64,000 nt of DNA from Pseudomonas frederiksbergensis (GTDB lineage: Bacteria > Pseudomonadota > Gammaproteobacteria > Pseudomonadales > Pseudomonadaceae): NCBI RefSeq assembly GCF_003732665.1, contig NZ_MOBP01000005.1, positions 186,001-250,000 of the forward strand, given 5' to 3'. The notes beneath the pieces are model-generated. The model was given only the letters and a program-made list of their open reading frames with translations, made no database searches and had not been told where the DNA came from. This document shows positions 46,700-55,423 of this stretch, in pieces. The position numbers and the translations under genes were made by a program. Numbering within the stretch: the first letter of the stretch is position 1; each line of letters starts with the position of its first letter.

Positions 46700-47170
46700 T
46701 TACTGATCGTCGCGATCCGACGATTCACCGGTATTGCTTACCAAAAAACCAGCTAAGTCTTCAGCAGCTTCCTCCGCCAGTAAGCCGACAACGACTGTAA
46801 TGCCTGCATCTCGTAGCATTCTTATGCCCGCTCCCGAGTTTCTCGGATCGGGATCAAGCAACCCAACAAAAACTTTATCAACCCCGCTGTGTATCAGTGC
46901 CCGAGCACATGACGGAGTTCGGCCATGAAAAGAGCATGGCTCAAGCGTGACAAATGCAGTCACCCCGGAGCAGTCATTCGCTAATCGGCTTAACGCCATC
47001 GCTTCCGCGTGATAGAGCCCAGGTGCCTGTGTATGGCCTTGACTGATCACCACGTTGTCTTTTACCAGCACGCAACCTACTGGCGGGTTTGGAAGGCAGT
47101 CAGGTAAGGCTAAGCGCCCTTGGGCAAGAGCAAGCTGCATGAAACCGGCATCGGAGGTAAGACTAGGCAT
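46700..47170 (-). CDS. RibD-type cytidine deaminase-fold protein
   Basis: A 156-aa protein equal to the deaminase domain of RibD, without the reductase domain. Zinc and catalytic residues are intact: His54-Ala-Glu56 (YHAEAMAL) and Cys79 with Cys88 (EPCSFHGRTPSC). The ATG at 47170 is chosen because it gives a compact deaminase; the open frame extends upstream into IS66 remnant DNA. In riboflavin synthesis this domain deaminates a pyrimidine intermediate. A lone copy inside a defence island may act on another substrate, such as a nucleotide or a natural product intermediate. No other riboflavin gene is nearby. Confidence 0.8.
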   Translation of the reverse strand: MPSLTSDAGFMQLALAQGRLALPDCLPNPPVGCVLVKDNVVISQGHTQAPGLYHAEAMALSRLANDCSGVTAFVTLEPCSFHGRTPSCARALIHSGVDKVFVGLLDPDPRNSGAGIRMLRDAGITVVVGLLAEEAAEDLAGFLVSNTGESSDRDDQ

Positions 47171-47259
47171 ATTCGATTGGTACTCATCCTTGGTGGCCGA
47201 ATCTTGGCACATTGAACTAGGTATCGCTGCACCCCTGAAACTATCTATTTGCAGCGATA

Positions 47260-47463
47260 CTACATGGGCACCCATTTATGCGGCAGCAGCTCCGAAATTG
47301 CACTTGCTCGTTGCCTCGGCAGACGCACGAGAACATCTTTCAAGTAGGCGTACGGATCATTCCCATTGAGTCTTGCAGACTGGATCAGACTCATGATCGC
47401 CGCATGTCCATAGGCTCGGTGGCGAGCCAGATGGCATCGACGCGAATCATTGGGCCAGGCCAT
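47260..47463 (-). pseudogene. IS66 transposase TnpC, C-terminal fragment
   Basis: About 65 residues with the IS66 TnpC tail: NDSRRCHLARHRAYGHAAIM, SLIQSARLNGNDPYAYLKDV and LLPHKW. The catalytic domain is gone. It overlaps the end of tnpA by 17 bases, at the deletion point. Confidence 0.9.
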
Positions 47464-47764
47464 GAATGAAACACGCGCAGCCGTCCGGATCCGAGGCTGG
47501 CCATTTTACGGTGATGGATTTATCACCCAGAGGCAGCGAGATGATCACCATCTCTTCTGATGCTCGCCTTGGTACAGTTTTTACCGGAACGAAAGCAGGC
47601 AAGGTTGCAAGCGATTGATCCCGGTAAGTTGGTAGCCACTTGCGGATCACGTTGGCATTGATGCCGTGGTGGATGGCTACGCTGGAAATCGTCGCTCCGG
47701 GTTGCAGGCATTCCTGGACGACCTGGGCTTTGAATGGTTTGGGGTAAGAGCTTCGTTGGCGCAT
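47447..47764 (-). CDS. IS66 accessory protein TnpA
   Basis: A 105-aa IS66 TnpA: an N-terminal helix-turn-helix (SYPKPFKAQVVQECL and GINANVIRKW) and the family tail VKWPASDPDGCACFI. It looks intact apart from the last few residues, where it runs into the deletion. Without TnpB and TnpC it has no transposition role. Confidence 0.85.
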   Translation of the reverse strand: MRQRSSYPKPFKAQVVQECLQPGATISSVAIHHGINANVIRKWLPTYRDQSLATLPAFVPVKTVPRRASEEMVIISLPLGDKSITVKWPASDPDGCACFIHGLAQ

Positions 47765-47887
47765 GGAAATCCTGGTGATAAGGGCAATCGCGTCCGCTTA
47801 AAAATACGCGGACACCATCGCCCTTAATGCTGGGATTCTGAAGGTGTGTTCGCCGGGCGCTTACGCCGCAGCCACTCAGCTCTTTCA

Positions 47888-48799
47888 TCAAGCGTTGAGA
47901 GGCGTAATTCGAAACCTCACACCGCCATGTGTGATAGTGAGCATCGTTTGGCCCTTCACTAAGCTTGATAAATTACGCTTGGCCATTGAGAAAGGGATTG
48001 TTGCGCGACGCTTATAGGCTCGGTAGCTGGACAAACCTTCCTCACTGCACACCCATTTGAAGTGCTCGTGGTTATGAGAGTCTGTATAACCTGCTGCCAA
48101 GTCTTTATCCATCATGGCAAGGAGCGAAAGGGTTCGGTCATATTCCGTATTCACGCGTTGAATGCTTTGCTCGGGAGTGGTAGGTGCAAGGTGTGCGACC
48201 TTTAGCGGCGCAGATCCCGGACGTATCACGCGCTCTTCCATCAAGTCCCCGCGCTTCCAGATTGGCTCCCAGTGGGAGATTCGGTTTCGGATATCGTTGA
48301 CAAGGCCGACGCGGGCTTCTAGCCAGTCCGTATTTTTTGCCAGGGAAAAATTTCTGTTGGTGTTTGGAAATACTAGCGGAAGAACGACTCCCCACTGCGT
48401 GTTGGTTTCCTTGCTGATGTTTGTCCAGAAGCCGAAGGTGAGGTTGGACACCACGTCGTGGTCGGTGAAGGACGATTTCTTCTTGAGCTTTTTAAGCGTT
48501 TTCGACAAGCCCCCATCATTATGCTTAGTCAAAGACAGGTGGTCGTACCAGTTCATCGAATCCACTATGGGTTGGTTTAGCCGCTGTGAATGAAATCGGC
48601 TCAGCTCTTTGTGATAGGCATTTCGCATAACGATTTCGACAAGATGTATCAGCGGAACAAGCGACCGGGACACCTCGTTGTTCCACTGGTAGCACGCATA
48701 AACATCGTGGTCATCTACAGCATTGAAGTAGGATCTGTAATTACGTAGACGCGGAGTGGACAGCGCCTTGATGAAAGGGTCGACATCGAGCGGGCGCAT
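47888..48799 (-). CDS. Abi-family HEPN protein
   Basis: A 303-aa protein of the Abi-like group. The HEPN ribonuclease motif R-x4-H is at 171-176 (RNRISHWEPI), preceded by conserved positions such as HLVEIVMRNAYHKEL and LTFGFW. Proteins of this group cut RNA when triggered and stop phage growth by disabling the cell. The ATG at 48799 is chosen from the family N-terminus (RPLDVDPFIKALS); upstream ATGs at 48826 and 48856 are possible. It stands alone beside the IS66 remnant, with no visible antitoxin gene. Confidence 0.8.
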   Translation of the reverse strand: MRPLDVDPFIKALSTPRLRNYRSYFNAVDDHDVYACYQWNNEVSRSLVPLIHLVEIVMRNAYHKELSRFHSQRLNQPIVDSMNWYDHLSLTKHNDGGLSKTLKKLKKKSSFTDHDVVSNLTFGFWTNISKETNTQWGVVLPLVFPNTNRNFSLAKNTDWLEARVGLVNDIRNRISHWEPIWKRGDLMEERVIRPGSAPLKVAHLAPTTPEQSIQRVNTEYDRTLSLLAMMDKDLAAGYTDSHNHEHFKWVCSEEGLSSYRAYKRRATIPFSMAKRNLSSLVKGQTMLTITHGGVRFRITPLNA

Positions 48800-49237
48800 A
48801 GGCAGTCCATTGCAAGGTGATCTCATATTATCGAGGGCTATCAATGCTCGTGACAAGTGCCCGAGCTCTCTGAACCATGCGCTCTACGAGCCAGCAGGAA
48901 TGCGATACATGCAGGAAGAATTACCCGCTCTGGAAGTGATGGTGTATGTAGCCAGGCGGCCAAAGCGAGCTGACGTCTCGATTCCGAAGCACCAGGTACG
49001 CTATTATGCCAACTGCTAGGCCAGTGCTTTTGGCCGCCAGCGTGTCTTAAAAAGGACGTATCAGGTTGTGAGGCTTGTAGCTGAAAACGAGCCAGTCGGG
49101 GACATTTTTAGCCTCAGAGCCCTCAGCCGGTGATGTAGATAGGGGCGTATTCTGAAGCCATCCTAGGGAACTCACACGAGCTGCACTACAAAATTCGATT
49201 CATTTAGTTTGTGAAATATTTTTGTTAGGGATAACTT
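48800..49237. other. Intergenic region between divergent genes
   Basis: These 438 bases separate the Abi-type gene (leftward) and the DUF4145 gene (rightward). A plus-strand open frame (48756-49019) overlaps the start of the Abi gene and has no recognisable product. The last ~60 bases are AT-rich and suit a promoter for the DUF4145 gene. Confidence 0.4.
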
Positions 49238-50050
49238 TTGGAAAAGCCTCTATTTTTTAAGTCTTCGTGCCCTCGCTGTGGGAAGTACGGAAAAATTTTT
49301 GTTGTTGCCAGCAGCCAAGATAATGAATGCTTTTATCTTAATAAATTTCATTGCGATGAATGGCGCGAATTCGACTTTGGATTGTTCTCGATAGCTTGCT
49401 ATTGTCCTGAATGCAAGAATTATGTAAGCGCAAGCGTGTCTGTTGCACATGATGAAATTAAGAATGCCACTGTAAAGCTTGAGAATTTTTCTAACGAAAA
49501 TAATGAACTCAAGTTGGGGGCTGAGTTTATGATAGATTTTGATGTCCCGGCTTTGCTACCACCTCAGCACTATTCGTTCCCACCAGTTATAAGTGTCTCC
49601 GATATTTACGAGCAAGCGCGCAAATGCTATAGCCTGCAGGCATGGGAGGCGGTGGGTATTCTGTGCCGTAAAATCGTTGATATTCAGTCGATCTTTATGT
49701 GGCAAACGAGGCATCCTGGGAAGGAACACCCGAGCAATCTCGCTCAGCGTCTCGAAGAACTGCTGGTTAAAGGTATTAAGGAAAAGAAAAAAATTGCGAG
49801 GTCAGAAGTCAGCGAATTCCTGAATTTTGATAGCATAAAGCACAGGTTGTTTTATGACATGGATAGGATTAGGGAAAGTGGCAACGATGCTGCTCACGAA
49901 ATGGTTGCCTATCATGATGATGAAGCCGAGGCAATGCTGATCTTTACTCAGAATTTTTTGGATGAGTCTGAAAGTTGGATGCAGTCACTCCGTAAGGCTA
50001 GTCAAAAAACCAGCCCACCCAAGGAGCCCAGAGCGGATCAAGCACGCTAA
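49238..50050 (+). CDS. Second DUF4145 protein with N-terminal zinc ribbon
   Basis: A 270-aa protein, TTG start. The N-terminus has CPRC and CPEC pairs (residues ~11-14 and ~56-59), a zinc ribbon. The DUF4145 core (residues ~125-230) includes YSLQAWEAVGILCRKIVDI and RIRESGNDAAHE. It is related in design, though not closely in sequence, to the protein at 13972. The R-x-n-AAHE segment corresponds to the HEPN-like core. AT-rich codons. A role in restriction or abortive infection is inferred from family and setting. Confidence 0.7.
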   Translation: MEKPLFFKSSCPRCGKYGKIFVVASSQDNECFYLNKFHCDEWREFDFGLFSIACYCPECKNYVSASVSVAHDEIKNATVKLENFSNENNELKLGAEFMIDFDVPALLPPQHYSFPPVISVSDIYEQARKCYSLQAWEAVGILCRKIVDIQSIFMWQTRHPGKEHPSNLAQRLEELLVKGIKEKKKIARSEVSEFLNFDSIKHRLFYDMDRIRESGNDAAHEMVAYHDDEAEAMLIFTQNFLDESESWMQSLRKASQKTSPPKEPRADQAR

Positions 50051-50309
50051 TAAATCATGTACTGCTCAAGAGTGGCGGGTATCTGTTTGCATTGGAACCC
50101 GCCCCCTGGCAAGGCAGCTATCAGATTTCTTGATCTGCATTGCGTAAAGCGGAAATATGCTCAACGTGCTGCGAACTGGTGCGGAGTTTCGGTCAGGGTT
50201 CCTGGGTGAAATTCGGTTTGGGATTATGCTTGAGTTCCGGCGGGAGCATTCGTCAGCGATGGATGAATAAACAAGGGAAGTTAAAACGTTCTTGTTTCTG
50301 AGGCTGGCA

Positions 50310-50408
50310 ATGAAAACGGTGGAAAGAGCACTTGCCCCGAAAATATATGGGCGCTATGACTCGTGCTCCTGTGGAAGCGGGTTCAGATACAAGAAGTGGC
50401 TGCGGTAA
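50310..50408 (+). CDS. 32-aa peptide with partial SEC-C zinc motif
   Basis: An ATG with GAGG at good distance opens a 32-codon frame ending in YDSCSCGSGFRYKKWLR. This matches the SEC-C motif (C-x-CGSG-x-x-YKKC-H) except that the last two metal ligands are Trp and Leu. It may be a real small protein or the leftover end of a larger SEC-C protein. The rest of the 478-base gap between 50051 and 50528 holds a terminator hairpin and nothing else I can support. Confidence 0.4.
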   Translation: MKTVERALAPKIYGRYDSCSCGSGFRYKKWLR

Positions 50409-50472
50409 TGGCCTACCTTGGCTCCTCGAGGGCCGTCTCAGGTGGGCACAGATTAAATCTAATGTCATTGAA

Positions 50473-50497
50473 CCCTCTTGGTCATAAACCAAGAGGG
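50473..50497 (-). terminator. Hairpin terminator downstream of hamB
   Basis: A perfect 10-bp stem, CCCTCTTGGT / ACCAAGAGGG with loop CATAA, lies about 30 bases after the hamB stop on the minus strand. The T-tract is weak. Confidence 0.6.
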
Positions 50498-50528
50498 GTA
50501 AGGGCGACCTCAACGATACCAGTCAGCG

Positions 50529-53009
50529 CTATGCCACGGGGTCGGGAGCGGCTTTCAGATTCATCTGGGCTTCAAAGATGAGCAAGTCGCTCTCTTCATT
50601 GTCTCTCATGAGCCGAATGACCTTGGAGCTGACCTGAATCTCGCCATTATTATCAAGACGAACGTACTGGGGATATCGATCAAGCAACAGCTCGGAAAGC
50701 CCGCGACTGTATCCCTCACGGATTAACTTAATCTTCGAGTCGTCGGTCGTGCCATATTTCATACGTTTATAAAAGCCTGGGTCAATAGCCCCAACTCCAT
50801 TTAGAACTTCTACAAACTTGAAAATCTTGTTGTCAAAAAAATCATCTTCTTCTTTCAGTCGAACGATTGCAAGGTTGACTCTCTCTACATCATCTTTAGT
50901 TGAGATTCTGACCCAATAAGGAAACTGACTATTCCCAAACTTAGTATCACCCCAGTTTGCAACATACACATAGTCAGTACCTTTCTTCTCAGGAAGCTCG
51001 CGCCAGTATTTGAGTGTGTACCTCAGTACCTGCTTGAGGCTGTATTTTTTCAGCTTCCAATCCAAAAACATGGCGTAGAAATCTATAGTGGCCTTATTTT
51101 GGAGTCGTTTTAGGTCACTGTACTTCCTCTTGTCATCGAAATTGTCGACGAAGCAAGACTTGATCTCAAGCAGCAGGCGGTCGGCGCTATCGATCAAACC
51201 ATTTTCCTCAACCGATATGCTAATGGCGTTATCAATCTCCTCCTCAGTGGCGAAGACATCAATCTCGCTTACACTGTTGGCTATCAGTAGTTGGCCGACG
51301 CCAGTCTTGACATACCTACACTCTTGCCCAGTGACTATGCCAGGTTGGAGATTTTCAAGCCTTGCCACAGCGTCACGATGTCGGTCTGCCATCGGGCCAT
51401 CCAAAATGGCTGTCTCTTGAAGGAGAACGTTGCTTACGTTGTCTTCGTCGACTTTCGAGACATTCACGGATTTTTCATAAAAGGTCTGAAGATTAGATTT
51501 CTTATGTGTAAAGCCGTCGACTCCCAAGAGGTAGATGCTCGACTCTAGCTTTTTAAGTGTGGTGCCCGCTTCGGGTGCGAATACCTCACTAAATCTATTC
51601 ACACGACCGATCAGATTTTTGAATTGCGATGAGGTCAAATTTCCACGGCCTTTCGAGTAGTCAAAAATGAACAGGCGCTCAATAGGAAGATTCACGCCTT
51701 CAAGCAGAGTGGAGTTGCACACCAGATACTTCATCGCCTTGGACTGGTGGAACAGGTTCTCCAGATACAGTCGTATGGTGTCCGGAATGGAGCCGTGGTG
51801 GTACATCACACCCCTGCGCAAACATGAAATCAGCCTGTATCGCTTATCAAATGCTTCCTCGAGCTCATCGCAAGCTTTTTGAACCAATGGGCACTCAATA
51901 TCAGGTAACGTGTTAGCGAGCTCAATGGCGAACTGCTCAATTTTCTTTTTGGTGTTGCCATAAATAATGTTTTTGGCTAGCGATTCGCGTTTGATCAAGT
52001 CAAAGCAATTCTTGTGCTTTCTGTCAATTTCCAACCATTGGTTGAGAAAATGGTCGTAGAGCTTGAGCTTGCCGTCGTTCTTGCCAGTCCTGAAGTCCCG
52101 AGTATAGAAGCGCTCAGACTTGATATACTCATCTACCCTGAAGCCTTTGGGCGTCATATCAAGGTAGCGAACTCGAACGTTGAGCTCGTTACAAAGGAAG
52201 GGGGTCAAAAACTTGAATGAAGTCTGAGAATTCCTCGCTCCTAGGATACATAGCATGGTCGCCAAGAGTTCATTGCGACTGTCGCCCTGAAGGAGGTTAT
52301 GGGCCTCGTCCACAAAAACCATGTCGAAGTTCAGGGTGCTGTATTCGTTAAGTAGTCGATTCAGGCGCTCTTGTGTAAGTACAAAAGTCCGATTGTTTCG
52401 CTCGGGCGAGTACATCTCAGGGTGCGTTACAACCTTGCCCAGTTTTGGAATGTCTGAATAAATTAGTCGCTTCTTCGTCTGGGCGAGCAAAGCTTTCGAT
52501 GGCACTAAGATAAGGATGTGTTTGGAAGGATTGTCTTTGACGGACTTGATAATGAGCTCAGACTTTCCGTAAGAGGTCGGAGCAATGACTACTGACGAGT
52601 TTTCATATTCGTCTTGGACGAAGGTTCTCAGCGTGTCCTGTTGCTCTGTGAGCACCATGCCCTGGTCGCGGAACGTGTCTACGTAACTGCTCACGATATT
52701 TTGGATGAATGACCTGCTGAGTCTTTCATCTTGTTCAAAAGATTTACCGAGGACAGCAGAGACCGGCAATAGACCGCTGTTGATAGATACGTCATAAAGT
52801 GGCTCGTATTTTCCAGTCAAGTTGCCATAAAACAAAGTAATCCTATAACCTAAACGCTTTATTTCAGGCGCTTTATGGTTGAGGAGCAGGACTGCAATCG
52901 CAAGCAGCTTAACGGTATCCCCATCGGACATCTCGTTACCACGAAGAAGCTCCATGTAGATGTCTTTAAATCGGGTCTTTGCCAATTCCTTGATAGTGAG
53001 CTCTTGCAT
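50529..53009 (-). CDS. hamB: Hachiman helicase HamB
   Basis: An 826-aa superfamily 2 helicase. Walker A is APTSYGKSE (residues 143-151), motif II is DEAH (234-237), then STLLEGVNLP and LIGRVNRFSE as late motifs. It starts one base after the hamA stop (TAAATG), so the pair is coupled. In Hachiman, HamB probes DNA and, when it meets damaged or phage DNA, releases the HamA nuclease. AbpAB, a related nuclease-helicase pair, is an alternative name; the DUF1837 partner favours Hachiman. Confidence 0.9.
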   Translation of the reverse strand: MQELTIKELAKTRFKDIYMELLRGNEMSDGDTVKLLAIAVLLLNHKAPEIKRLGYRITLFYGNLTGKYEPLYDVSINSGLLPVSAVLGKSFEQDERLSRSFIQNIVSSYVDTFRDQGMVLTEQQDTLRTFVQDEYENSSVVIAPTSYGKSELIIKSVKDNPSKHILILVPSKALLAQTKKRLIYSDIPKLGKVVTHPEMYSPERNNRTFVLTQERLNRLLNEYSTLNFDMVFVDEAHNLLQGDSRNELLATMLCILGARNSQTSFKFLTPFLCNELNVRVRYLDMTPKGFRVDEYIKSERFYTRDFRTGKNDGKLKLYDHFLNQWLEIDRKHKNCFDLIKRESLAKNIIYGNTKKKIEQFAIELANTLPDIECPLVQKACDELEEAFDKRYRLISCLRRGVMYHHGSIPDTIRLYLENLFHQSKAMKYLVCNSTLLEGVNLPIERLFIFDYSKGRGNLTSSQFKNLIGRVNRFSEVFAPEAGTTLKKLESSIYLLGVDGFTHKKSNLQTFYEKSVNVSKVDEDNVSNVLLQETAILDGPMADRHRDAVARLENLQPGIVTGQECRYVKTGVGQLLIANSVSEIDVFATEEEIDNAISISVEENGLIDSADRLLLEIKSCFVDNFDDKRKYSDLKRLQNKATIDFYAMFLDWKLKKYSLKQVLRYTLKYWRELPEKKGTDYVYVANWGDTKFGNSQFPYWVRISTKDDVERVNLAIVRLKEEDDFFDNKIFKFVEVLNGVGAIDPGFYKRMKYGTTDDSKIKLIREGYSRGLSELLLDRYPQYVRLDNNGEIQVSSKVIRLMRDNEESDLLIFEAQMNLKAAPDPVA

Positions 53010-53819
53010 TTAGCATCCTGCCTCTGCCCGGAGAAAGTCTTCTAGTTTCTCAAGTGTTCCCTTGTGAAGGGATAATACCAACACAGTTTTAAAGATAGGG
53101 GTTGCTGTCAGGGTAGTAGTAAAGTCCGCAATGCTCCTCTCCATAATCTTATGCGAGACGTCGTTAAACAAAGCAGATACTAAGACAACGTTATTGTCTG
53201 ATGGTACGGCGGAATTTCCGTAAGCTTTGTCACCCTCCATGCCCAAGATGGCGAGCACAGATTCTTTGTAACTTTTCTTATCGTTAATGGATTTCTGCGC
53301 AGCATTCATGGCGTTCAGCCAATGATTCATTTCTGATTCCGCGAGTCGACCTTTAAGGTCATCACGTGCCTTGGCTAGCATGGACTTGCTGGCCGCACAT
53401 GAAGTTTTCTTTCCGGCTGCCCCTGACTTCACTTCCGTAATCCAAACCTCGTTGGATGATGGTTGATAAAGAATGAGGTCAAAGCCTTTGCGGATGTGTT
53501 TTTCTTCCATATTGAAGAAAGGCGAAACCACATCAAAATCGTCAAGCATCTCGAGGATTACGACATGCGCTAGCAGCTCCCCCAGCATGCCCGTTCGGGT
53601 ATTCTGATCCTTTGTGGAGTAGCGATCCCAGAATGACTTAAGCGTGGCTGCGTATTTGAATACCACCATGCTCCGGCTCGCCTGGTCAGCGCCATGGCAT
53701 ATTCTGGTTAGGTTTGCCCTGATGGTCTTCTTCAGATCATCGGAGAAACTCTCAATGCAGCACATTGCGTACTGACCGGTTTGCTTGAAGTTCACGCCAT
53801 CCATAACACGAATATCCAA
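53010..53819 (-). CDS. hamA: Hachiman nuclease HamA (DUF1837)
   Basis: A 269-aa DUF1837 protein with a PD-(D/E)XK nuclease core: Glu81 (GELLAHVVILE), Asp114 (RKGFDLILY) and Glu129-x-Lys131 (WITEVKSG). HamA is the effector of Hachiman and degrades DNA non-specifically once released by HamB. It is the upstream gene of the leftward hamA-hamB pair. It is the last protein gene before the right end of the island, 524 bases from the hrpB junction. Confidence 0.92.
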   Translation of the reverse strand: MDIRVMDGVNFKQTGQYAMCCIESFSDDLKKTIRANLTRICHGADQASRSMVVFKYAATLKSFWDRYSTKDQNTRTGMLGELLAHVVILEMLDDFDVVSPFFNMEEKHIRKGFDLILYQPSSNEVWITEVKSGAAGKKTSCAASKSMLAKARDDLKGRLAESEMNHWLNAMNAAQKSINDKKSYKESVLAILGMEGDKAYGNSAVPSDNNVVLVSALFNDVSHKIMERSIADFTTTLTATPIFKTVLVLSLHKGTLEKLEDFLRAEAGC

Positions 53820-54343
53820 AGGGGCCGCAGCCTCTGAAGTCCTTCCGCTGCTTCCAACTCAGCGGCCTTGGGGTCTAACAGATACTTTCTTGGCTGTGCT
53901 TGATTGGCTTCTTTTTGGTGGTAAATGGGCCGAGCAAGGACTGAAAAGCCATAAAGGCACTGTGCCATTCTTTGAAGTATAGCGAGATGGTTCTGTTGAA
54001 AGTAGAGACTTAAGTCTGTGACTTGGGCGCTACCTGGGGGCTTGGGCGATGAGCTGCGACGTCGCATGCCATCCGCACTCTCAGGATGCGTAGCGCCGCT
54101 CCTACAAACGCCTACGGATATACCGGCTGTCTGTGATCTTTAGAGCGGTTGTCAATGTTCACGCGGAAGAAGTGCGTCAGAGTATTTTGGGGGTGTCAAT
54201 GATGCCTGGTCTGTCAGGTAATTTTCGCCAGTCAGAGGTCGCTAGATTGACAGTCAATCGATGTCGCGTAGAGATTGGTTCATAGCCAAATTTTTATGGG
54301 GTTGTACGTTGTCAATCTATAGAGCGGTCAGTTGGTGCCAGGT
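53820..54343. other. Right end of the island (attR side), repeats and no gene
   Basis: No convincing gene. TGTCAAT occurs at 54150-54156, 54194-54200 and 54310-54316, with a variant AGTCAAT at 54252-54258 overlapping the inverse ATTGACA (54246-54252). TAGAGCGGT occurs at about 54141 and 54320. These repeats close to the junction match the inverse of ATTGACA at the left end and are candidate recombinase arm sites. The promoter of hamA must lie in the first part. Confidence 0.5.
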
Positions 54344-54408
54344 ATTACTGGCCGGATGATCCGCTGGTGGCTGAGGCGACGGCGCGGATCAAGCCACGCA
54401 AGCCCTGA
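54344..54408 (+). pseudogene. hrpB: hrpB 3' end, separated from the gene by the island
   Basis: The last ~21 codons of the resident hrpB: YWPDDPLVAEATARIKPRKP and a TGA at 54406-54408. The island copy ends with the similar HFWPDDPLIAEATARAKP. This fragment fixes the right boundary of the island. Confidence 0.95.
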
Positions 54409-54413
54409 AAAGC

Positions 54414-55304
54414 CTACTGACTGCACACCTCATGGATGCATCCCCGAAGCCAGCGATGGGCAGGATCAGCCTCCATTCGCGGATGCCAAAGCATCGACAC
54501 GGTAATCGGTGGCGTGGGGAACGGCAGGGCAAAAGTATGCAGGCCATCGCACAGGCTGCCGACGTGGCGTTGCGGCACGGTGGCGACCAAGTCTGAAGCC
54601 CGCGCCAGCGCCAACGCGGCGCAAAAGCCGCCGACGACGGTGATGATGTCGCGCTCCAGGCCAAGCTCGGCCAAAGCCTCATCCATGGCGCCTTTGCTGG
54701 CGCCCCGGCGGGAAACGAGGATGTGTTGTTCAGCGGCATAACGTGCGGGTGTCATCTCACCCTTGCTCAACGGGTGGCCCTGGCGCACAACGCCGATGAA
54801 CTGGTCGCGGAACAGCATGCGGGTGCGAATCTCCGGGCTGGTGGATTCGCCGATCACGCCGGTTTCCAGATCCACCGTGCCGTTGCGCAGCAGGGTGCTG
54901 TCCTTGTTCAGTTTTTGTACGAAATTCAAGCGAGCATGAGGCGCTTCCTTGAGTAGGCGAGCGATCAGCCGTGGCCCGAAATTCTCGACGAAGCCATCGC
55001 TGGTGCGCAGGGTGAAAGTGCGCACCAGTTGCTTGAGTTCGAGTGTTTCGGTGGGGCGCAGCATGGTCAGCGCCTCCTGCACCAGCGAACCGACTCGTTC
55101 ACGCAATTCCAGCGCACGGGGCGTGGGCACCAGTCCGCGCCCGGCCCGGACCAACAGCGGATCGCCAGTGGTTTCCCGCAGTCGCGCCAGCGCCCGGCTC
55201 ATGGCCGATGGGCTCAGGCGCAAGCGCTCGGCGGCGCGGGCCACGCTGCCTTCCGCCAGCAAGACATCCAGAGTGATCAACAAATTCAGATCGGGCAGCG
55301 ACAT
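54414..55304 (-). CDS. LysR-family transcriptional regulator
   Basis: A 296-aa LysR regulator. The N-terminal winged helix-turn-helix has LNLLITLDVLLAEGSVARAA and SPSAMSRALARLRE. The C-terminal effector-binding domain follows. The ATG at 55304 is the normal LysR start (MSLPDLNLL); a frame 150 bases longer is rejected. It is divergent from the MFS exporter gene at 55424, the classic arrangement in which the regulator controls its neighbour. The ligand is unknown. Confidence 0.92.
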   Translation of the reverse strand: MSLPDLNLLITLDVLLAEGSVARAAERLRLSPSAMSRALARLRETTGDPLLVRAGRGLVPTPRALELRERVGSLVQEALTMLRPTETLELKQLVRTFTLRTSDGFVENFGPRLIARLLKEAPHARLNFVQKLNKDSTLLRNGTVDLETGVIGESTSPEIRTRMLFRDQFIGVVRQGHPLSKGEMTPARYAAEQHILVSRRGASKGAMDEALAELGLERDIITVVGGFCAALALARASDLVATVPQRHVGSLCDGLHTFALPFPTPPITVSMLWHPRMEADPAHRWLRGCIHEVCSQ

Positions 55305-55423
55305 GCGGGCGTCCTTTGATAGGTGGCGTCCCGTGCATGAATAACCTGCAAACGGTGCGCCTTCCGCCATAGTAGGCAGTGGCTTAGGCTGCGGACAAGC
55401 CCATTTTCCGGAGTCCGCAGCCA

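Larger units (their letters stand above)
47260..47864 (-). mobile_element. IS66-family remnant with internal deletion
   Basis: The left terminal repeat of an IS66 element is present (minus strand: GTAAGCGCCCGGCGAACACA from 47864). It is followed by an imperfect palindrome at about 47782-47823 and tnpA. tnpB and almost all of tnpC are missing; only the last ~65 codons of tnpC remain. The right terminal repeat was not found. The element cannot move on its own. Confidence 0.85.

Noticed and set aside
53792..54067. 91-aa minus-strand frame upstream of hamA
   Set aside because: It overlaps the hamA start, lacks a ribosome site and matches no family known to me.
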